DNA of 64,000 nt, from NCBI RefSeq assembly GCF_040436345.1, contig NC_133227.1, forward strand, positions 22,566,671-22,630,670. The letters are read 5' to 3'. The DNA is from Pagrus major. Lineage: Eukaryota > Chordata > Actinopteri > Spariformes > Sparidae. This document shows positions 1 to 13,212 of this stretch, in pieces (position 1 is the first letter of the stretch; each line of letters begins with the position of its first letter). Under the pieces are notes generated by a model. The model was not told the DNA's origin and did not search any database. It worked only from the letters and a program-made list of their open reading frames with translations. The translations under genes and the position numbers were made by a program.

Positions 1-175
1 AGATGGAAAATGAGACTTAAACGTCCACTGATGAAAACAAGACTAAAACTAACAGTAATCAAATTACTAAAATGAGTAAAAGACTAAACTAAATCAAAAT
101 CAACACCAATCTGAGGCTTCTAAAATTCAGTGTCTTGATATTTTTGTTCTGAAGCTGGTTCAGTGCTGTGCTTCT

Positions 176-604
176 CTAAAATCCTGAAAAGATTGCACTA
201 GAAATGAGCTGCTTACAATTTTCTATCATTTGAATTACAAAGTAGGGATTTAAATTTAAGTCGAGTTTTTTTTTTTTAAGTATTAGGGGGTCGTGGAGGT
301 CGCTTTTATTTAGGAGGCGTTTCACAACAGCTGTTTTCTGAGCCGTGACAGGACTCAGGGAGCGCTTCACAATCACCGGCATTTCATCCTCAAAGCAATT
401 TAATACTCTGTTAAAACAGATGTTGACGAGTAGGATCGAGACAGCACGTCGAGGCTTGAAGTGCCATTTCTTTTTGCAATAAAGAGCTACCTTTTGACAG
501 CCTTGAAGGAAACCTTGAATGCTAGGTGTTGTCATTGATGTCAAGGTGTAATAAATGATGAATGAGGCAATTACAGAGAAAATGGCGGAATGTTTTTCCA
601 ACAT
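176..604 (-). CDS. Unidentified small ORF with one hydrophobic segment (142 aa)
   Basis: I do not recognise this protein. The open frame runs from a TAG at 176 up past 800 without a stop. The best start is the ATG at 604, preceded by GCCGCC, an ideal Kozak context, and by a pyrimidine-rich CTCTCTGCTG leader. From there it encodes 142 residues: a hydrophobic segment at about residues 7-25 (VIASFIIYYTL core), then a basic stretch (CKKKWHFKPRR), then a Lys-rich run (LILKKKKLD) encoded by a homopolymer. No intron is visible. It could be an intronless gene or retrogene inside the ppm1e intron, or a chance ORF with a good initiation context. Longer readings extend upstream in frame, with another ATG at about 787, but they lack that context. 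Confidence 0.3.
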   Translation of the reverse strand: MLEKHSAIFSVIASFIIYYTLTSMTTPSIQGFLQGCQKVALYCKKKWHFKPRRAVSILLVNICFNRVLNCFEDEMPVIVKRSLSPVTAQKTAVVKRLLNKSDLHDPLILKKKKLDLNLNPYFVIQMIENCKQLISSAIFSGF

Positions 605-1549
605 GGCGGCAGCAGAGAGGATGAACAGGCCGAGCGAGCGCCGGAGAAATTCCTGTTGTTTGGTCCTTGGATGTACTTCGTCATAGATCTCCATATACCA
701 TTCTGCTGTCATAACTAAAAATATGAGTGCATCAAATCTCCGCTGAAAATAGTCCCCAACAAAAACACCTCCCCTGGTACTGGACATAAAAATCACATTA
801 ATTCTTCCCACCACAGACAATGTACGGTGACTCACAGTCGGAGTTATGAATAAATAACTCGTCCCTGCTCTGCGTCATTGCTGGTAGTATATCTGGACAA
901 TGTATTTGTTCTCCATCAGCTTGAGTTTGCTCGTTCACTGTATGTTGAGAGGAGCCAAACACTCAACACTCAAAGACTCAATCCCATTTCCAATTTTCTA
1001 CCGCTGCCCCTCGTTTTCAACTGTCACCTTGCCCCTCAGACCAGAGTTAGTCTTTGAAATAAAAAAACAACCCTTCAAGACCCTCAGATCATGTCATCAG
1101 TTGTTGCTGATGCCGTTTATCTAAACAGACACGACATGAATATTGCTAGCTATACTCGTACTTCTGTACTGTTGGGCCTCGTCCTCAGTGAGTGAGAGAC
1201 GGACAGGGTACTGGAGACGAGAAAGACATTTCCCATTTCTCACAGGAAGTTTTAAAGGAAAGGGTTGCGCATTTTATAAAATCTTCCGCGTTGATTTTTC
1301 TGTCGATCACGAGTGTCGCAATAACGTCAATCACCATCGAGAGGCTGATAAAAACAGTGGCGTCGACATACTCTGGAAGGAAAAAAACAGATTCACTCAA
1401 GTTGACGCCAGAGGGGTGAATTATTAGCATATTCTGCATAATTCAAAGTAAAATAAAAACAAAAATTAAATGCTGTTGCAGTGTACTTATTTATATAATT
1501 TTTTTGGTTATTCTCATTGTTTATAAGTTGACTTTAAATTAACTAATCA

Positions 1550-1770
1550 AGCATTCATATTAGTACATACATAGCAGTATACTTAGAGTTTAAAAAGTAT
1601 ACTTGACGTTGTTCCACCTAAGCACCTAAAAGTACACTACATACACTTCAAATTGTGTTTTTCTACAAATACTAAAATATACTTAGTACAAAATTAGTCG
1701 TTCCAAAATAACAAACTTTAAGGTAACTGATCATCAACATACTTGAAGTGTTGTGATGAGTTGTCAGTAG
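1550..1770. repeat. Low-complexity AAGTATACTT-type interspersed repeat
   Basis: The stretch repeatedly uses AGTATACTT, TATACTTAG and AGTACACTAC words in both orientations. This pattern is seen in short non-autonomous DNA elements of fish. No clean ends were identified, so the extent is approximate. Confidence 0.35.
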
Positions 1771-4700
1771 TCAAATATGCTCAGCCTTGCTAGTATTTAG
1801 TTTATTTATACATTTATATTTTGAATACTTTTTCACGAGGAAAGAGCCACATGAAGTAATTCATCCAATCATGGCAATCTAGTTGACTACATCAGTCTTT
1901 TGGTTTGTTCATGTAGCACAGAGCTGCTAGTCAAACAGGGAGAAGTAAGAGGACATTGTGGACGCCCTCATGATCTTCAGTCGTCAAGGTAATATTAGCA
2001 ATTAAGGACAGTTACATGTATTGTCCTTCATTACAGTTAGCCTGACTACTACTACTTCATAAATAAAATCAACATAATCTTCTGACATCAAGAGAAAAAC
2101 TAGTTCTATTATTCTGATGGTTTCAAGGCACAAGACAAAGTGTTCATCGCTGTGGGGCAAGGTTACATTATTACATACTGTTTACCATAACTGTTTCATG
2201 CATGTACACATTGGTGACTGTTGTGTAAATCAAATACTGCAGGCTCAACAATTGCCAGTGGTGGTGGAGGGCAGTAACTGAGGCTTGCACTCGGTGGTAA
2301 TCCCAGCGAGACACTCTGATTAAAGGATTACTGCTGAAACTAATTTCAAAGGCTGGGATAGCCCAGACTGGAGCTAGGAGGCAAAAAGAGGAGAGGAAGT
2401 CGAAGTGGATGACTGGACTGAGAAAAAGCTGCCAAAACAAGCAGGAGGATGGATGGAGTTAAAACACAGAAAACATGTTGAAGATGAGCACTGATCAGTC
2501 TCACAATGAGTCCGGCACTGATTTTCTTTTATATGCATTACAAGGCCAATTTTTTTTTGTAAAGACAGGATGCCTCAAAGTCACAGAAAAACCCCTTTAG
2601 AAAGGAACAAACAGAGGCTCAGACAGCTTCAATATTCAGAGGTGCTCTAGAAAGCCTTACAGTTACTTCCCAGAAGCCTCAGAGGATGTATATCTCTAGG
2701 GGGGGACCAAATCTCCTGGCTTCATATTGCTCTGATTAAACAGTGAAAAGCCAGTGGACAGACAGATGGTAGCGTGGAAAACTGGGACTTTCAAAAAACT
2801 CCATGTTCCGTGTTGGACCGTATGTTGACTTTCATTTAAAGCTCGCAGACAGTGATGCTTTCTCACTGGAAGAGGCAGCTATCAGACGAGTGGCGGACGT
2901 GTCTGATGTTGTTTTATATACACTGAGTGTGATGAGGGCTGTGTTCATCGTCTCCTCTGAAACTAGTTCAGCGCAAAAAGGAGGTCACTTAATTCTGAGA
3001 CAGTACATGTGGGACTTCAGTGGATGGTCTGATTTGTCTGCTGTGAAGTGACAGAAGCGTCTAATGTTTGCTCGCTGCAGATAAATCCACTTTGAGCTCT
3101 GGACTGCAGCTTTATTCTGAATCACTTCTATGAGTGAATTCCTCCACAGCATTGTAATACACATGATACCTTCCTCTATGGCGGTGCAGAACCTTGCCAT
3201 TGAGGCATCTGCTGTGTCCGGTCTAGCAGTGACCTTTTGATCTTCTAATTAAAGCAGAAAGGAGAACATAATGTCGGAAATGCTCAAGAGCTTGCTCCAT
3301 GAATACAGCTTCATTCTGCTGGTTGACGGCTAATGGACCTCTTTCAATAAATGAAAAGCTCGAGGCGACCTTCTATTAACCACAATGTTAGAGACATTTC
3401 AGTGCACGTCGTTCCCTCTGTCATGTTTCCACTGGGAATGCAAGAAAAACGTCCCAAAAGAACAACATTCAAGATTGATTTTTTTTCCATTGCAAGTCAT
3501 TTTCTCTTCTCTTTGGGATGATCCCTGAAAGTCACACTACACACCTTCAGCAGTCTTCCTATTAGCAACTGTCCCAACTGACAAGATGATTTGTGAACAA
3601 CTTCACTTCAGTGTTCTCCCGTATAAGACCGTTTGTTGTCACAACAGAATCATAAATAATGACAGAGTGGTGCCGAAGTCCGACACTGGACAAGATTAAT
3701 ATTCAAAGGAGATGCGAATGTAGAAACTTGTTCCTCTGTAGCTATAAGGCACGTTAGCTGGCTCCAAATTACAGAGATGGTTCAGTCCCCAGTCGACTAC
3801 TGTATGTTTATTCTTTTACTACACAGCCTGCCTGCCTTGACGTAACCTTAATTATTGCAGAACAAATACCAACAAGTGTGCTAAATAAAACAGTAGGTAT
3901 TTCTGGCTGTGATTATGGGGCAGAAGGACAAGTGGAGGATTAAAATCACTACGTGGTGCACATACAAAGGTAAAATCATGGAGAAATAAATCCCTATCAT
4001 CCTTATTTTATTCATTTTCCATCCATGATTATGTATTTCATCATTAATCAGCATCAGCTTCGTACAGAATGTTCTTGTTTGTCACCAGATTTAATGCTAT
4101 TTTAAGTGCTCTAAATGTATTAAATGCTCCTTAATTTGTCTGTATTGTGCACAGATTGCTTTGTGGTACTACAGATGAAATGGTCACTCGTTCTGAAATG
4201 CACCAGCTCCGTGTGAACACAGCCCCTGGAGTGTAGGAGTGATAAGAGTGTGTGGGCAGGTGGATATTAATGCTGCTACACACTCCTGTATTGGCAGTAT
4301 TTCCTCTCTCTACTGTGCAGCATCCTACTTCTGCTCGATGGCCTGAGGGAAGTCCTCATTAATAAAGCCCTAGAGGGGTTTTGCTTGTTCCAAACAAAAC
4401 CAGCCCAACCTTGAACTGGAGGACATGACTAATAATGTGGTTTATCGTCTTGGTAAAAGACAGTGCAACAGGGTTAAGTTGGGGAGATTTACACAGCTGA
4501 ACGGGTGCTTAAAGTGCCACTAAAAATCACAAAAATCACCTGTTTGTGCAGTCAAACATGTGTGTCATGGTGAAGCTACACCGACACCTGGGCACCACTT
4601 GTATACAGTAATGTAATAACTGTACAATGTGTTTAGGCCTACCTGCTGTTTCCAACCAGTTCCATAGTTATCCATTGAAAAGTCACCACTAAATTTCCTC

Positions 4701-5650
4701 TCAAAACTCAATACATTTTTAGAGATATCACTGTCTCAATAGCTACTGTAAACTAATTTAGGGACGATATACAATTCCTAAAAAATAACACCGCGACCAT
4801 AAGGCCATCTTGGTTATTTACGCCAGCAAAGACAAACTAGTATCGACAGTGCTACAGCTAAAGATGGCTGCCCCATCTGTTATCGGCCAGTCGATGGCTG
4901 ACAGTCGTCCTACAGAGCCCCGACTGTCGCAACATCATTGATGCGGGAGAGAAAAGTTTGTTCCAGCTCAGTGCATGAATATTGGTCTCCATGTCCTATT
5001 CATTAATTTCTTATTGAAGCTTTGTTTCAAGCTTCTGAGGCTGAACACAGCAAAGTTACAGACATGTGGTGCAAAGACGGTGAACTTTTCAAACCCAGCA
5101 TGAGGATGTATGTCCTTGTTGACAGGAGACAGTTTTCTTGGCCGAGCTAGAGGAGGAAGTCTTTGTCCGGATATCCTTCATCTGTTATTCGAATATCCAC
5201 TGGCTACAACTGCAACCCCCGAAACGTTGGCTGGTGCCCCCAAAGACTTAATCTTTGTCGGACAATGTTGATCCGTTCCAAGACTGTAACGCTAATTAGC
5301 AACAGGATACAGTGAACAATCTGCTGATACTTGGAACTGTAAAAAATTAGACACCTTAACGTTACCCTCTTTGAAAGCAGCAAAAACAATATATTGAATA
5401 TAACATTTACCCGAACATAAAATACTCTGTAGAGCTTCAACTAACTTGATTTTTATTATTATATTATTATTTATTCAATTATTATATATAAACTACCGCC
5501 TGTAACAGGTGTTGTTTTTGTGCTACGTCTGTCATGATGTCATACTGTACTGTACGTGTTCACAGCAGCTCCATCAGTACAACAGTCTGTGGTTTATCCT
5601 TTAATAAATCCGTCACCAGCAGCTCCACTAACACCACCTACTCTTCTAAT

Positions 5651-5669
5651 TGTGTGTGTGTGTGTGTGT
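5651..5669. repeat. (TG)n microsatellite, short
   Basis: Nineteen bases of uninterrupted TG/GT, followed 130 bases later by a much longer run of the same dinucleotide. Confidence 0.95.
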
Positions 5670-5798
5670 ACATACTTGAGTGTGTCATGTGTGCCGGAGG
5701 AAGCCGGATCTACCCCCTAGTTCTTTACAGCTGCGGGAGACATTTCTGTTTAATGAGGTCTAGAAAGGCTCTCCCTTCAATTACTATCTATCAGCTCT

Positions 5799-5800
<2 letters not shown>

Positions 5801-5864
<64 letters not shown>
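5801..5864. repeat. (GT)32 microsatellite
   Basis: Sixty-four bases of perfect GT dinucleotides. It creates spurious Cys-Val open frames on the plus strand. Confidence 0.98.
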
Positions 5865-5865
<1 letters not shown>

Positions 5866-7132
5866 ATGGGTCATTTAACTCCCCCTCTTACTCCTCTTCA
5901 AGTCATCATCAATTCATCAGCAGTCAGTACAAACAGTCAGTGACGTCAGAGTGCCGAGAGGTTTTTTTTAAATTCTGGATGGACAAAACTGTGCATCAGA
6001 TTAGTATAGTATAGTATATTTAATTTTAATTCAATACAATAAAGAATTAGGAGATCAGTCTATTGGGGGCTGATACTGATCGCCAATTAAATGTCATTAT
6101 CAGGTTACCTATTTGCATTGGGTTTAAATCCAAAAATACTGCCAAAAAGGGGCACCTTTTACACCTTAAATAGGTGCTTGGACAACATATCCTCCACCAT
6201 CGTCTCGTCAGTTCAATGTCAGTAATCCTTACGTTATAAGGGAAATGTGACTCCTGTGACTCTGCTGCTGGCCCCGCTGCTGCACTTAGCAGACCTATGC
6301 GACATTTTGTAATTGTAGCGTCCGTCTTCTGACTAAATATTGATTCTTCAAAACAAAATGAGGAAAGGGGCTGTGGCCAAGTAATGTAATCGGTGTAAAC
6401 CTATGCCTGCTGAATTGTCCCAGGCCACCATTTTTTCCTTTAGAAATTCAGATTTTGAAGTGTTTTTACGCTTTGACCTTCATTGTACACAAAACAAACT
6501 ATTAGGAAATCAGTTTTGTCTCAGAAGAGAAGTCTGAAGGACAACAAGGGCAGCACAACACAATTTCTTTAACTTCAGCGTAACCAGGCAGAGGCCATGG
6601 GTAACATTGTATTTCTTGTCATTGAAGGTAAAGTGCATTGATGAAAAATAACGTGAAGTATCTTTTAAAAAGTAACCCAGATTTTTCCCTTGGTAACATC
6701 TAATAGAATCTAAACCACTGTTGTGCTAATTTATCAGCGCTAAAAGCTCCTGACAGAAAGAAATTCAGCCTTAAAAAAACAATAAAAAACCCACAAGGCC
6801 TTTTGCACACAGTAGGTTTGCCAGCTAAAAAAGAACAATTACTTCTAATTGTCCTCTGGGCCTTTTAGAGGTGTTAAGAAATTTTGAAATGACTTCAAAG
6901 TGAAAGCCAGTTTTACCCTCTCAAGCTCTGCACCGAGCGGTACTCAACACCGAGTCAAACAGAAATGTTGGGGTAATAATGGTCAGCAGTCCAACACATG
7001 AACGTAGTCTGTGTCAGTGTGGAGGTTATTCGATCTCAAAGCACTAATCTGAAACTGGTTGATGTATTTGTACTATGTAACGAATAGTTTAAGCGAGATG
7101 CAAACACAGGAAAAGAGGAAGAAGTTGTAAAA

Positions 7133-7277
7133 ATGGCAGAACTTTTTGAGGAGAGGTTATGCGAGTTAGTGGGAAGTTTTAAACATCTGCATGATGTTAC
7201 CTTACTCAGGCACAGAGACAAACAGTTACTACAGAACAGCTGGGAGGAGTTTAGACGGTGGCGAAGGAAAAGTGGAG
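7133..7277 (+). pseudogene. MADF/Myb-SANT-like exon remnant, possibly PIF/Harbinger-derived
   Basis: An ATG at 7133 opens a reading frame of about 48 codons that ends at a good splice donor (GAG|GTACGTG at 7277/7278). The peptide begins MAELFEERLCELV. It then has the spacing of a MADF domain: an acidic start, Leu-His-Asp, a short gap, and Ser-Trp-Glu-Glu-Phe. In that family the usual pattern is LYD...Y.D...SW.EI. MADF proteins accompany PIF/Harbinger transposases and also occur as host factors. No partner exon was found downstream, so a transposon relic is more likely than an active gene. The family call rests on motif spacing only. Confidence 0.35.
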
Positions 7278-9039
7278 GTACGTGCGAGACCGACTTGACT
7301 CTGAGCAGCGCCCTCTATTCTTTAATTGTTTAAGATTCAGAGCCAACGTGAAGGACGCCTGGAAGTATGAAGGCAGTGACGGTTATAGGGTTTTAATCTA
7401 TTTTCGTATGTAAAGGGAGCATAAATGAGCCTTAAGCATGGCTTGTCGACTCCTGCCTACAACCCGCATTCATCTATACTTGTTCTATTCACACAGCAGC
7501 ATGATTTAAGTCACACTTGAAGTAAACCCTCCACACACACACTCCAAATCAGTGTTCAGAGGGAGTACACTGCATCCTCTTCTTTTCAGATGTGACTCCC
7601 AGCTGCCTGGAGGAAAAACGGATTAAAACCTAACTAGCGTCACTTTAACGCACACATACACACTCATTCCACACCCCCAGACTCGTTCTAGCACACCAAG
7701 TGCTTCACCCGCCCCTTATTAACACACACTCTCACACAGAGGGGATCTCTCTTCTTGCAGAAGTCTATTATTAGCTGTTCAACCCAGAGACAAACTAATG
7801 ACACGTTGGGATGAATCACCAGAGCTGCTGCCTCCAACTATCATTACACTCACGGCGCGGCTACAGTAGACAGCCATGTAGGATGCTGGACACGCCACAC
7901 AAACACATGCACACACTCATCATGCCATCAGTCTCCTTGAGAACTGCAGAGAAAGTTCTCATCGTGAACCCATAGGGCCCACGTGTCTGAGGGGTTTCTT
8001 TCCAACACGAACAGCACCTGATTCACAGAACACCCCTCAGCACCAGGATAAAATGTTGGTAGTTAACGTTTCTGCAAACGACTGGTACATTTGTATGTGT
8101 CATGGGCCTACGAAGCATTTCGACGTTTCTACAAAACCTGTCATATCACAATAAAAGTAAATGTTTATGACCGGGGTTTCATATCAGGAGGTGGATGTGA
8201 TGATGGTGGAGCTACAGGCGGGAAGGCTGCCAAGCTAGTGACAACAGTTCAGCCCTTTGTTTCAACATTTGTCAGCGGGCAACCACAGGATATTTTTAAC
8301 GAGACTTCAGGACAATTTCCAGCCCCGTTCGTGGCAACAAAACCGGGTATTTTAAGCCAAGATGATGTTTTCCGGAACCTAACCAACCGATTTGTTTGCC
8401 TAAACTTAATAACCAGAGGATAAGCACAGCGTTGTCACAAGATAAATTCGAGAACTGAACTTAAAGAGATGTAACCTTTATCTGACGACCAGAAATCCCA
8501 AACTCTGCCAACATCAGTGTATTGAGTGAGGATTTAACATCAATACTTTATTGTCACTGGATATCGGGTCAGATGCATTAGCTTGTTTACTCAGTCTTTG
8601 CTCTGATGGCTGCACAAATAATTGTTTTTATATTAACATGTGAAAGCTATTGCTGACAGAGACTCTGCGATTCCCATCAGCTTCACAGTCGCTCATTCAG
8701 CTCATTGTTTTGGTTTTGCTTACTCGGTTGTTTTGCTTTTGTCTCACTCATCAACCCCGTTTCCAGCCGGGGATGCATCTTCCTGACCTTGTTTAGAGGA
8801 TCAGGTATCATCCAGATAGGAACATTCCACACTCAGTATACAGATTCTTTGTTTATGTTATTATAAAAATCAGTGTTTCGGCTCTCAGTTACATTAATTT
8901 CAGTCACAGCAGGCCTCAATTACCTAAAATGATCCCAGTTAGCTCCAGGAAGAGAGATTACACACAGGAAAAGACACCAGTAGTTTCAGTACTCTTTATT
9001 AGCAGATAACACAAGTGAAACAGCTCTAAACTGACCCAC

Positions 9040-9140
9040 ACAGTTTATAACTCACTGCAACTAAACATAGTGGAGCATTTAGCAGCTGAGGAGCCAGATG
9101 TTTCTCTCAGGAGTTGGTAGAGACGGAGTTGATATTGGTT
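9040..9140 (-). repeat. Dispersed repeat family A, copy 1
   Basis: Read on the minus strand, this matches the plus-strand sequence at about 11018-11090. Both contain TCTACCAACTCCTGA, then GCTGCTAAATGCTCCACTAT. A third, more diverged copy lies in smg8 intron 3. Family identity is not known to me. Confidence 0.65.
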
Positions 9141-9505
9141 GGCCACAGATACATCAGTATGTGTGTCTATGTTGTCCGATATGTGAAGATATGAAAACTA
9201 TAAAGTTAATTGTTAAACTGTAAATATATATTCATTAAATGAATATATGAATCTGGGCCAATGCATCATTATTGCAATGTTTTTACTCCCCGATAATGAT
9301 ATCGGCACAGGTCCAGAAAGTCTAGTATCCGTCGAGCTCTAGTAAATAAGCAACTATTTGATTACGTATAATATGTTAATGTGACCGCTGTCATCAGCCA
9401 TCTTCACAGCCACTAGTGTTGTCAAAAATGTCAATACATGAATACATATTGATTCTGAAAAATACGAAGCAGTTTAAATACCAATTTTCCACAGTAACGA
9501 TATAG

Positions 9506-9850
9506 TCAGGCATTCATGTGGGTCATTCTAGGTGGGTCCAGGTGTGACTGGTTGTTGAGCTGTCTGGGGAGGGAATTGCAGGTGGTTGATAAGTAGTGTC
9601 GTAGGCCACCTCCTCTGTTTAACGACAGTCTTTCCAGTTTGACGTAGATGGATTCTTTCACGCCTCTTTCAAACCACCTGTCTTCTCTGGGCCAAGTTGT
9701 GTACAGCACTGTCCTCGAAGGACGGCAATTAAAGAGGTGTGAAAGGATCCAACTGAAACAAGTCCAGTTGTCTACAATTTAGCACTTATAATTACCATGA
9801 CTGACAATCTTCACCAGCACGTCCTCAATGTTGTGTCAAATTTTCCCTAT
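9506..9850 (-). mobile_element. Penelope-like element fragment (GIY-YIG endonuclease tail)
   Basis: The minus-strand frame at 9506-9709 reads PREDRWFERGVKESIYVK followed by SLNRGGGLRHYLS. This resembles the C-terminal part of the GIY-YIG endonuclease domain of Penelope-like retroelements, in which an Arg and a KE-(S/A)-I motif are conserved. No reverse transcriptase is present, so only the end of the element survives. The flank at about 9745-9830 matches another fragment at 29525-29600 (shared ACTGAAACAAGTCCAGTTG). The match to the family is from memory of the motif. Confidence 0.6.
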
Positions 9851-11014
9851 GGTATCGCACATGGTATTGAGTGTGAATATTTTTCAAGGTATTGTCTGGA
9901 AGTAAGAAATTCTAGTGTCGTGACAAGACTAACAGCCACAGCACAGCAGGCAGCTGGAAAAAAAGCCTGGATAAACCTTGTAAGGCTTTAAATCCGGCAG
10001 GTGACCTTTGATGCATGTCACTCCCTGTCATCTCTCCACTGTGTCTCTCCAACAAAGACAAAAAAAGGGGGGTGGGGGTTGCTTGTTTGCTTATTTTTTT
10101 AAGTAAGGTATCAAATAAGGTCCGCACTGAAATGTGGATATCACATCTGCACTAATATTTCAACATTTTTAATGATACCCAGCCAAATGTTTGACACGAG
10201 TCCTTCACAAACCTAAGAAGACATTAAAGGAATATTTACAACAGTATAAACAGTAGGGCAAAATATCTAACACACATTTAAACAATCTCACAGCATTCAT
10301 TGCCACATTTCCCAACTGTATTAAGCAGAAGTAGGAAGCAAAATAACACGTAAAACCCAAAGAACTTGGTGTACTGCTTGCATTCGCTCTGCTGCTGTCT
10401 AAAGCACTGTTATCAAACTGCCAGTCGGACTGAAACATGGCTAGCCTGCTGCCTGCTGTATTCACACTGACTACAAAACACCATTATTACTCTGTGCAAG
10501 GACGCCCGGGTTGTTGTTACTATGACAACTGACGTATATGATGCAAATATACGCCAGCTCAGACCTTGTCACATGTACATTTCACTACAGACTGTGAGCA
10601 CAGAGAACAGCTTTAACTGGCAGCAGGCGACGTTAATGGGAGCATAAGTGATACATTAGATCGAGTGTCAGCTCTGAATGAGAGCTGATACATGATCTGT
10701 GTTCCCTGTAGCTCCTGTATCAGGCAAGGAGTCTGCACGTTTGACTCCGACCACAACACTGTAGCGGCTCGTTTTACTCATTAAAACACTTTAGCAATGA
10801 AATCTGTGAGATCAGGAGCTGAAGCGATGGAAACGAATCCTGCAGCTTCGTCCATTTTAAGTGTGTGATCCAGTAGATGTCCCTTGGTGTGTTTGTGGGT
10901 TCAATTTTAAAGTCCAGTGTAAGATATCTCCACCAGATTGGCCAGACGTGACTTGAGATGTGTTGTAAAAATTCCAACCTGTCCAATTTTCACTCTTAGC
11001 TCCGTTTTTGGTCT

Positions 11015-11165
11015 CTACCAACTCCTGAAGGAAATATCTGTCTCTTCGGCTGCTAAATGCTCCACTATGTTCACCAGCTAGTTGCTAACTCTGTCTACTG
11101 TTTGATGTGGAGTTTTTAGAGCCTCTTCACTGAAAACAGCTGCCTGCTGCGGCCAGAAATTACAA
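11015..11165 (+). repeat. Dispersed repeat family A, copy 2
   Basis: It shares about 70 bases with copy 1 (inverted) and its right half with copy 3 at 23245-23395. The right-half match includes TATGTTCACCAGCT and AAAACAGCTGCCTGCTG followed by GGCCGGAAA-like sequence. Confidence 0.65.
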
Positions 11166-12314
11166 TGTGTGGGTGGTTGTGTTAAAATATCGATATATCG
11201 ATTATGAATATATGAATCTTTTTCAGTACTCATTTTCTGCAGCATACATAACCCGTTACCAACTGTGCCTTCCTATCCTCTCCTTTCTCTGAGGTAGGGT
11301 TGCACATGTTGTCCCCTTAAAGGCATAAAACCTGGGTTAGAGATGTTTTCAATTTCTTGCTTTCTTAGCCAACTAAAGCTGCAAAAAACAATAAAAGTTC
11401 CAATTAAAACTGCTCATGTGATTTCATACATCCGAAGTGTTTATGAAACAAATTGATGCATTATCATGATAAATAAGCCAACGTTGATGAACTGCGATCC
11501 TTTGTGTTAAAGTAAGACGCTTTGTTAACCGGCCTATTCACCCCCGACCTCTCCACACATCCAACCCTCTGCAGACTCTAATAATGTCACACTACTTCCT
11601 CCTTTGCTCCCGACAGACAAGAGTCATAATTACAACGGCTATGTCGTTTTTGGCCATTTGCTGAAATGACTGACGCTTTTTCTGGGTTTCTGGGACAGTG
11701 TGGGATATTCATGATCCTCAGAAGATGATTCCTCATGATTTTTGTGGACGTCTGACCAGTCCTGTCACAAAACCTCTGGCAGCTGTGCTCATAAAACAGA
11801 AAAAACGAGTGTCCCTCTTGACCTTGTGAGCAGCTGGAAGAGCTGGCTTCTGGAAGGGTCTCTTAAGATAAAATGTTTGATGGAGAGACGCCAAAGAGTG
11901 ATTCATAGAGTCCAACGAGCCAACTTTACTGTATAAGATGAAAGCTCGGCCAGAGAAGAGAGACAGAAGTCTTTTTCACAAAGCGAGTTAGGCGGTGAGC
12001 TGCAGTTATTTTTGCTAATAACCGTTTCACAAAGCCAGATTGGACAGACTCCATTTAAATGAGTGTGCAAACTGCAGCTTTCAGCCAAATGCTGACATTA
12101 GGGATCACACACCGATCTCATTCGTGTGCTTTGGAGAGCTGTGCACTAAAAAAATTACAACAGCCAGTCATCATGTAATCACATGTTGCTGCCTTGTTTC
12201 TGCTTTTGTTCGACATCAAAAGGCTTGTAGTTGTCAGGAAGCCCAGAGAGTTGTTAAAAAACCTATTTTTGATTTATTTTTTCCTAGTAGTGAAACAAGA
12301 ACTCAGAACCTTTA

Positions 12315-12650
12315 ATTAAGTGAAAGTAGAAATGCAGCAATGTAAAATATACTCCATTACAAGTAAAAGTACTGCATAAAATGTAAATGTATTATCAGCT
12401 TAATGTATTGAAGGTATTAAAAATTATATATTAAATATATTTTATTGATGGATTTTTATTTTATCCATTAATAAACATGTTAAAATAAACAAATGTAGAG
12501 GAGTAAAAGTACAATATTTGCCTAAAAAATATGGTGGAGTGTCAGTATAGAATAGCAGAAAATGTAAATACTCAAGTAAAATACAAGTATGTCACTATTG
12601 TACCTAAATACAGTACTAGAGTAAATCTACTTAGTTACATTCCATCACTC
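12315..12650. repeat. AGTACTTTTACTT-type interspersed repeat (hAT-like MITE family?)
   Basis: Contains the recurring words ACAAGTAAAAGTACTGCAT, AATACTCAAGTAAA and CTACTTAGTTACATTCCA. The last resembles the end of a very common fish non-autonomous DNA element. Related copies occur at 29772-30020, 33935-34035 and 61285-61340. Superfamily assignment is inference. Confidence 0.6.
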
Positions 12651-12670
12651 TTTTATTTATTTTTTTTCAA

Positions 12671-13022
12671 AAAAGGTACAATATGTAGGAATTGGCCACC
12701 TCTTGAATTCATACTCCAAACAAATAAGGGTTAGCATATCACTAGAGTAACCACTAAATGTAGCTGCCATTAGCTAGTTAGCTTGGTTAGCAGTGCAGCT
12801 AGCAGTCAGGCCTGGGAGTTTGGTGAACTGGAGGAGTATTGGTGCACAGAAGCTTTAGACTGGGATGGGATGTGGCTAGTCTGTTAGCATGCTAACTTCG
12901 CTATATACCTTTGCAACACAATATATAGACGTCATAACATCAGAACTGTTATTCACTTTTTGTTGATAATTTTAGTTAATTTTTTGTTGTTTTCGGCTAA
13001 AATTCCTACATATTGCACCTTT
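12671..13022. mobile_element. 352-bp MITE with terminal inverted repeats
   Basis: The left end AAAAGGTACAATATGTAGG and the right end CCTACATATTGCACCTTT are near-perfect inverse complements over about 22 bases. The interior has no coding capacity and is rich in GCTAGC/GTTAGC words. A non-autonomous DNA transposon is the simplest reading. Confidence 0.8.
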
Positions 13023-13054
13023 AAGCTAAATGTGAGCAGCTCCTCTTTAATATT

Positions 13055-13212
13055 CAATAACTAAAGCTCCCATGAGTCTTAGAGGGGAGGCTGGGGCTAG
13101 CTGCCTCGCATGCTAACTTCAGTATATATCTCTGCAATACAATACATAGATATAATGTCAACACTGTTTATTTTTATATTTTTTAACTAAAATTCCTACA
13201 CACTGCACCTTT
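13055..13212. mobile_element. Truncated second copy of the 352-bp MITE
   Basis: It matches the right half of the neighbouring element: GCATGCTAACTTC, then a CTCTGCAATACAATA stretch, ending CCTACACACTGCACCTTT. The left terminal repeat is missing. Confidence 0.75.

Noticed and set aside
5534-6014. Cys-Val repeat proteins on the plus strand
   Set aside because: Translation of the (GT)32 microsatellite. The same applies to the frames over the (GT)47 run at 19536-19630.
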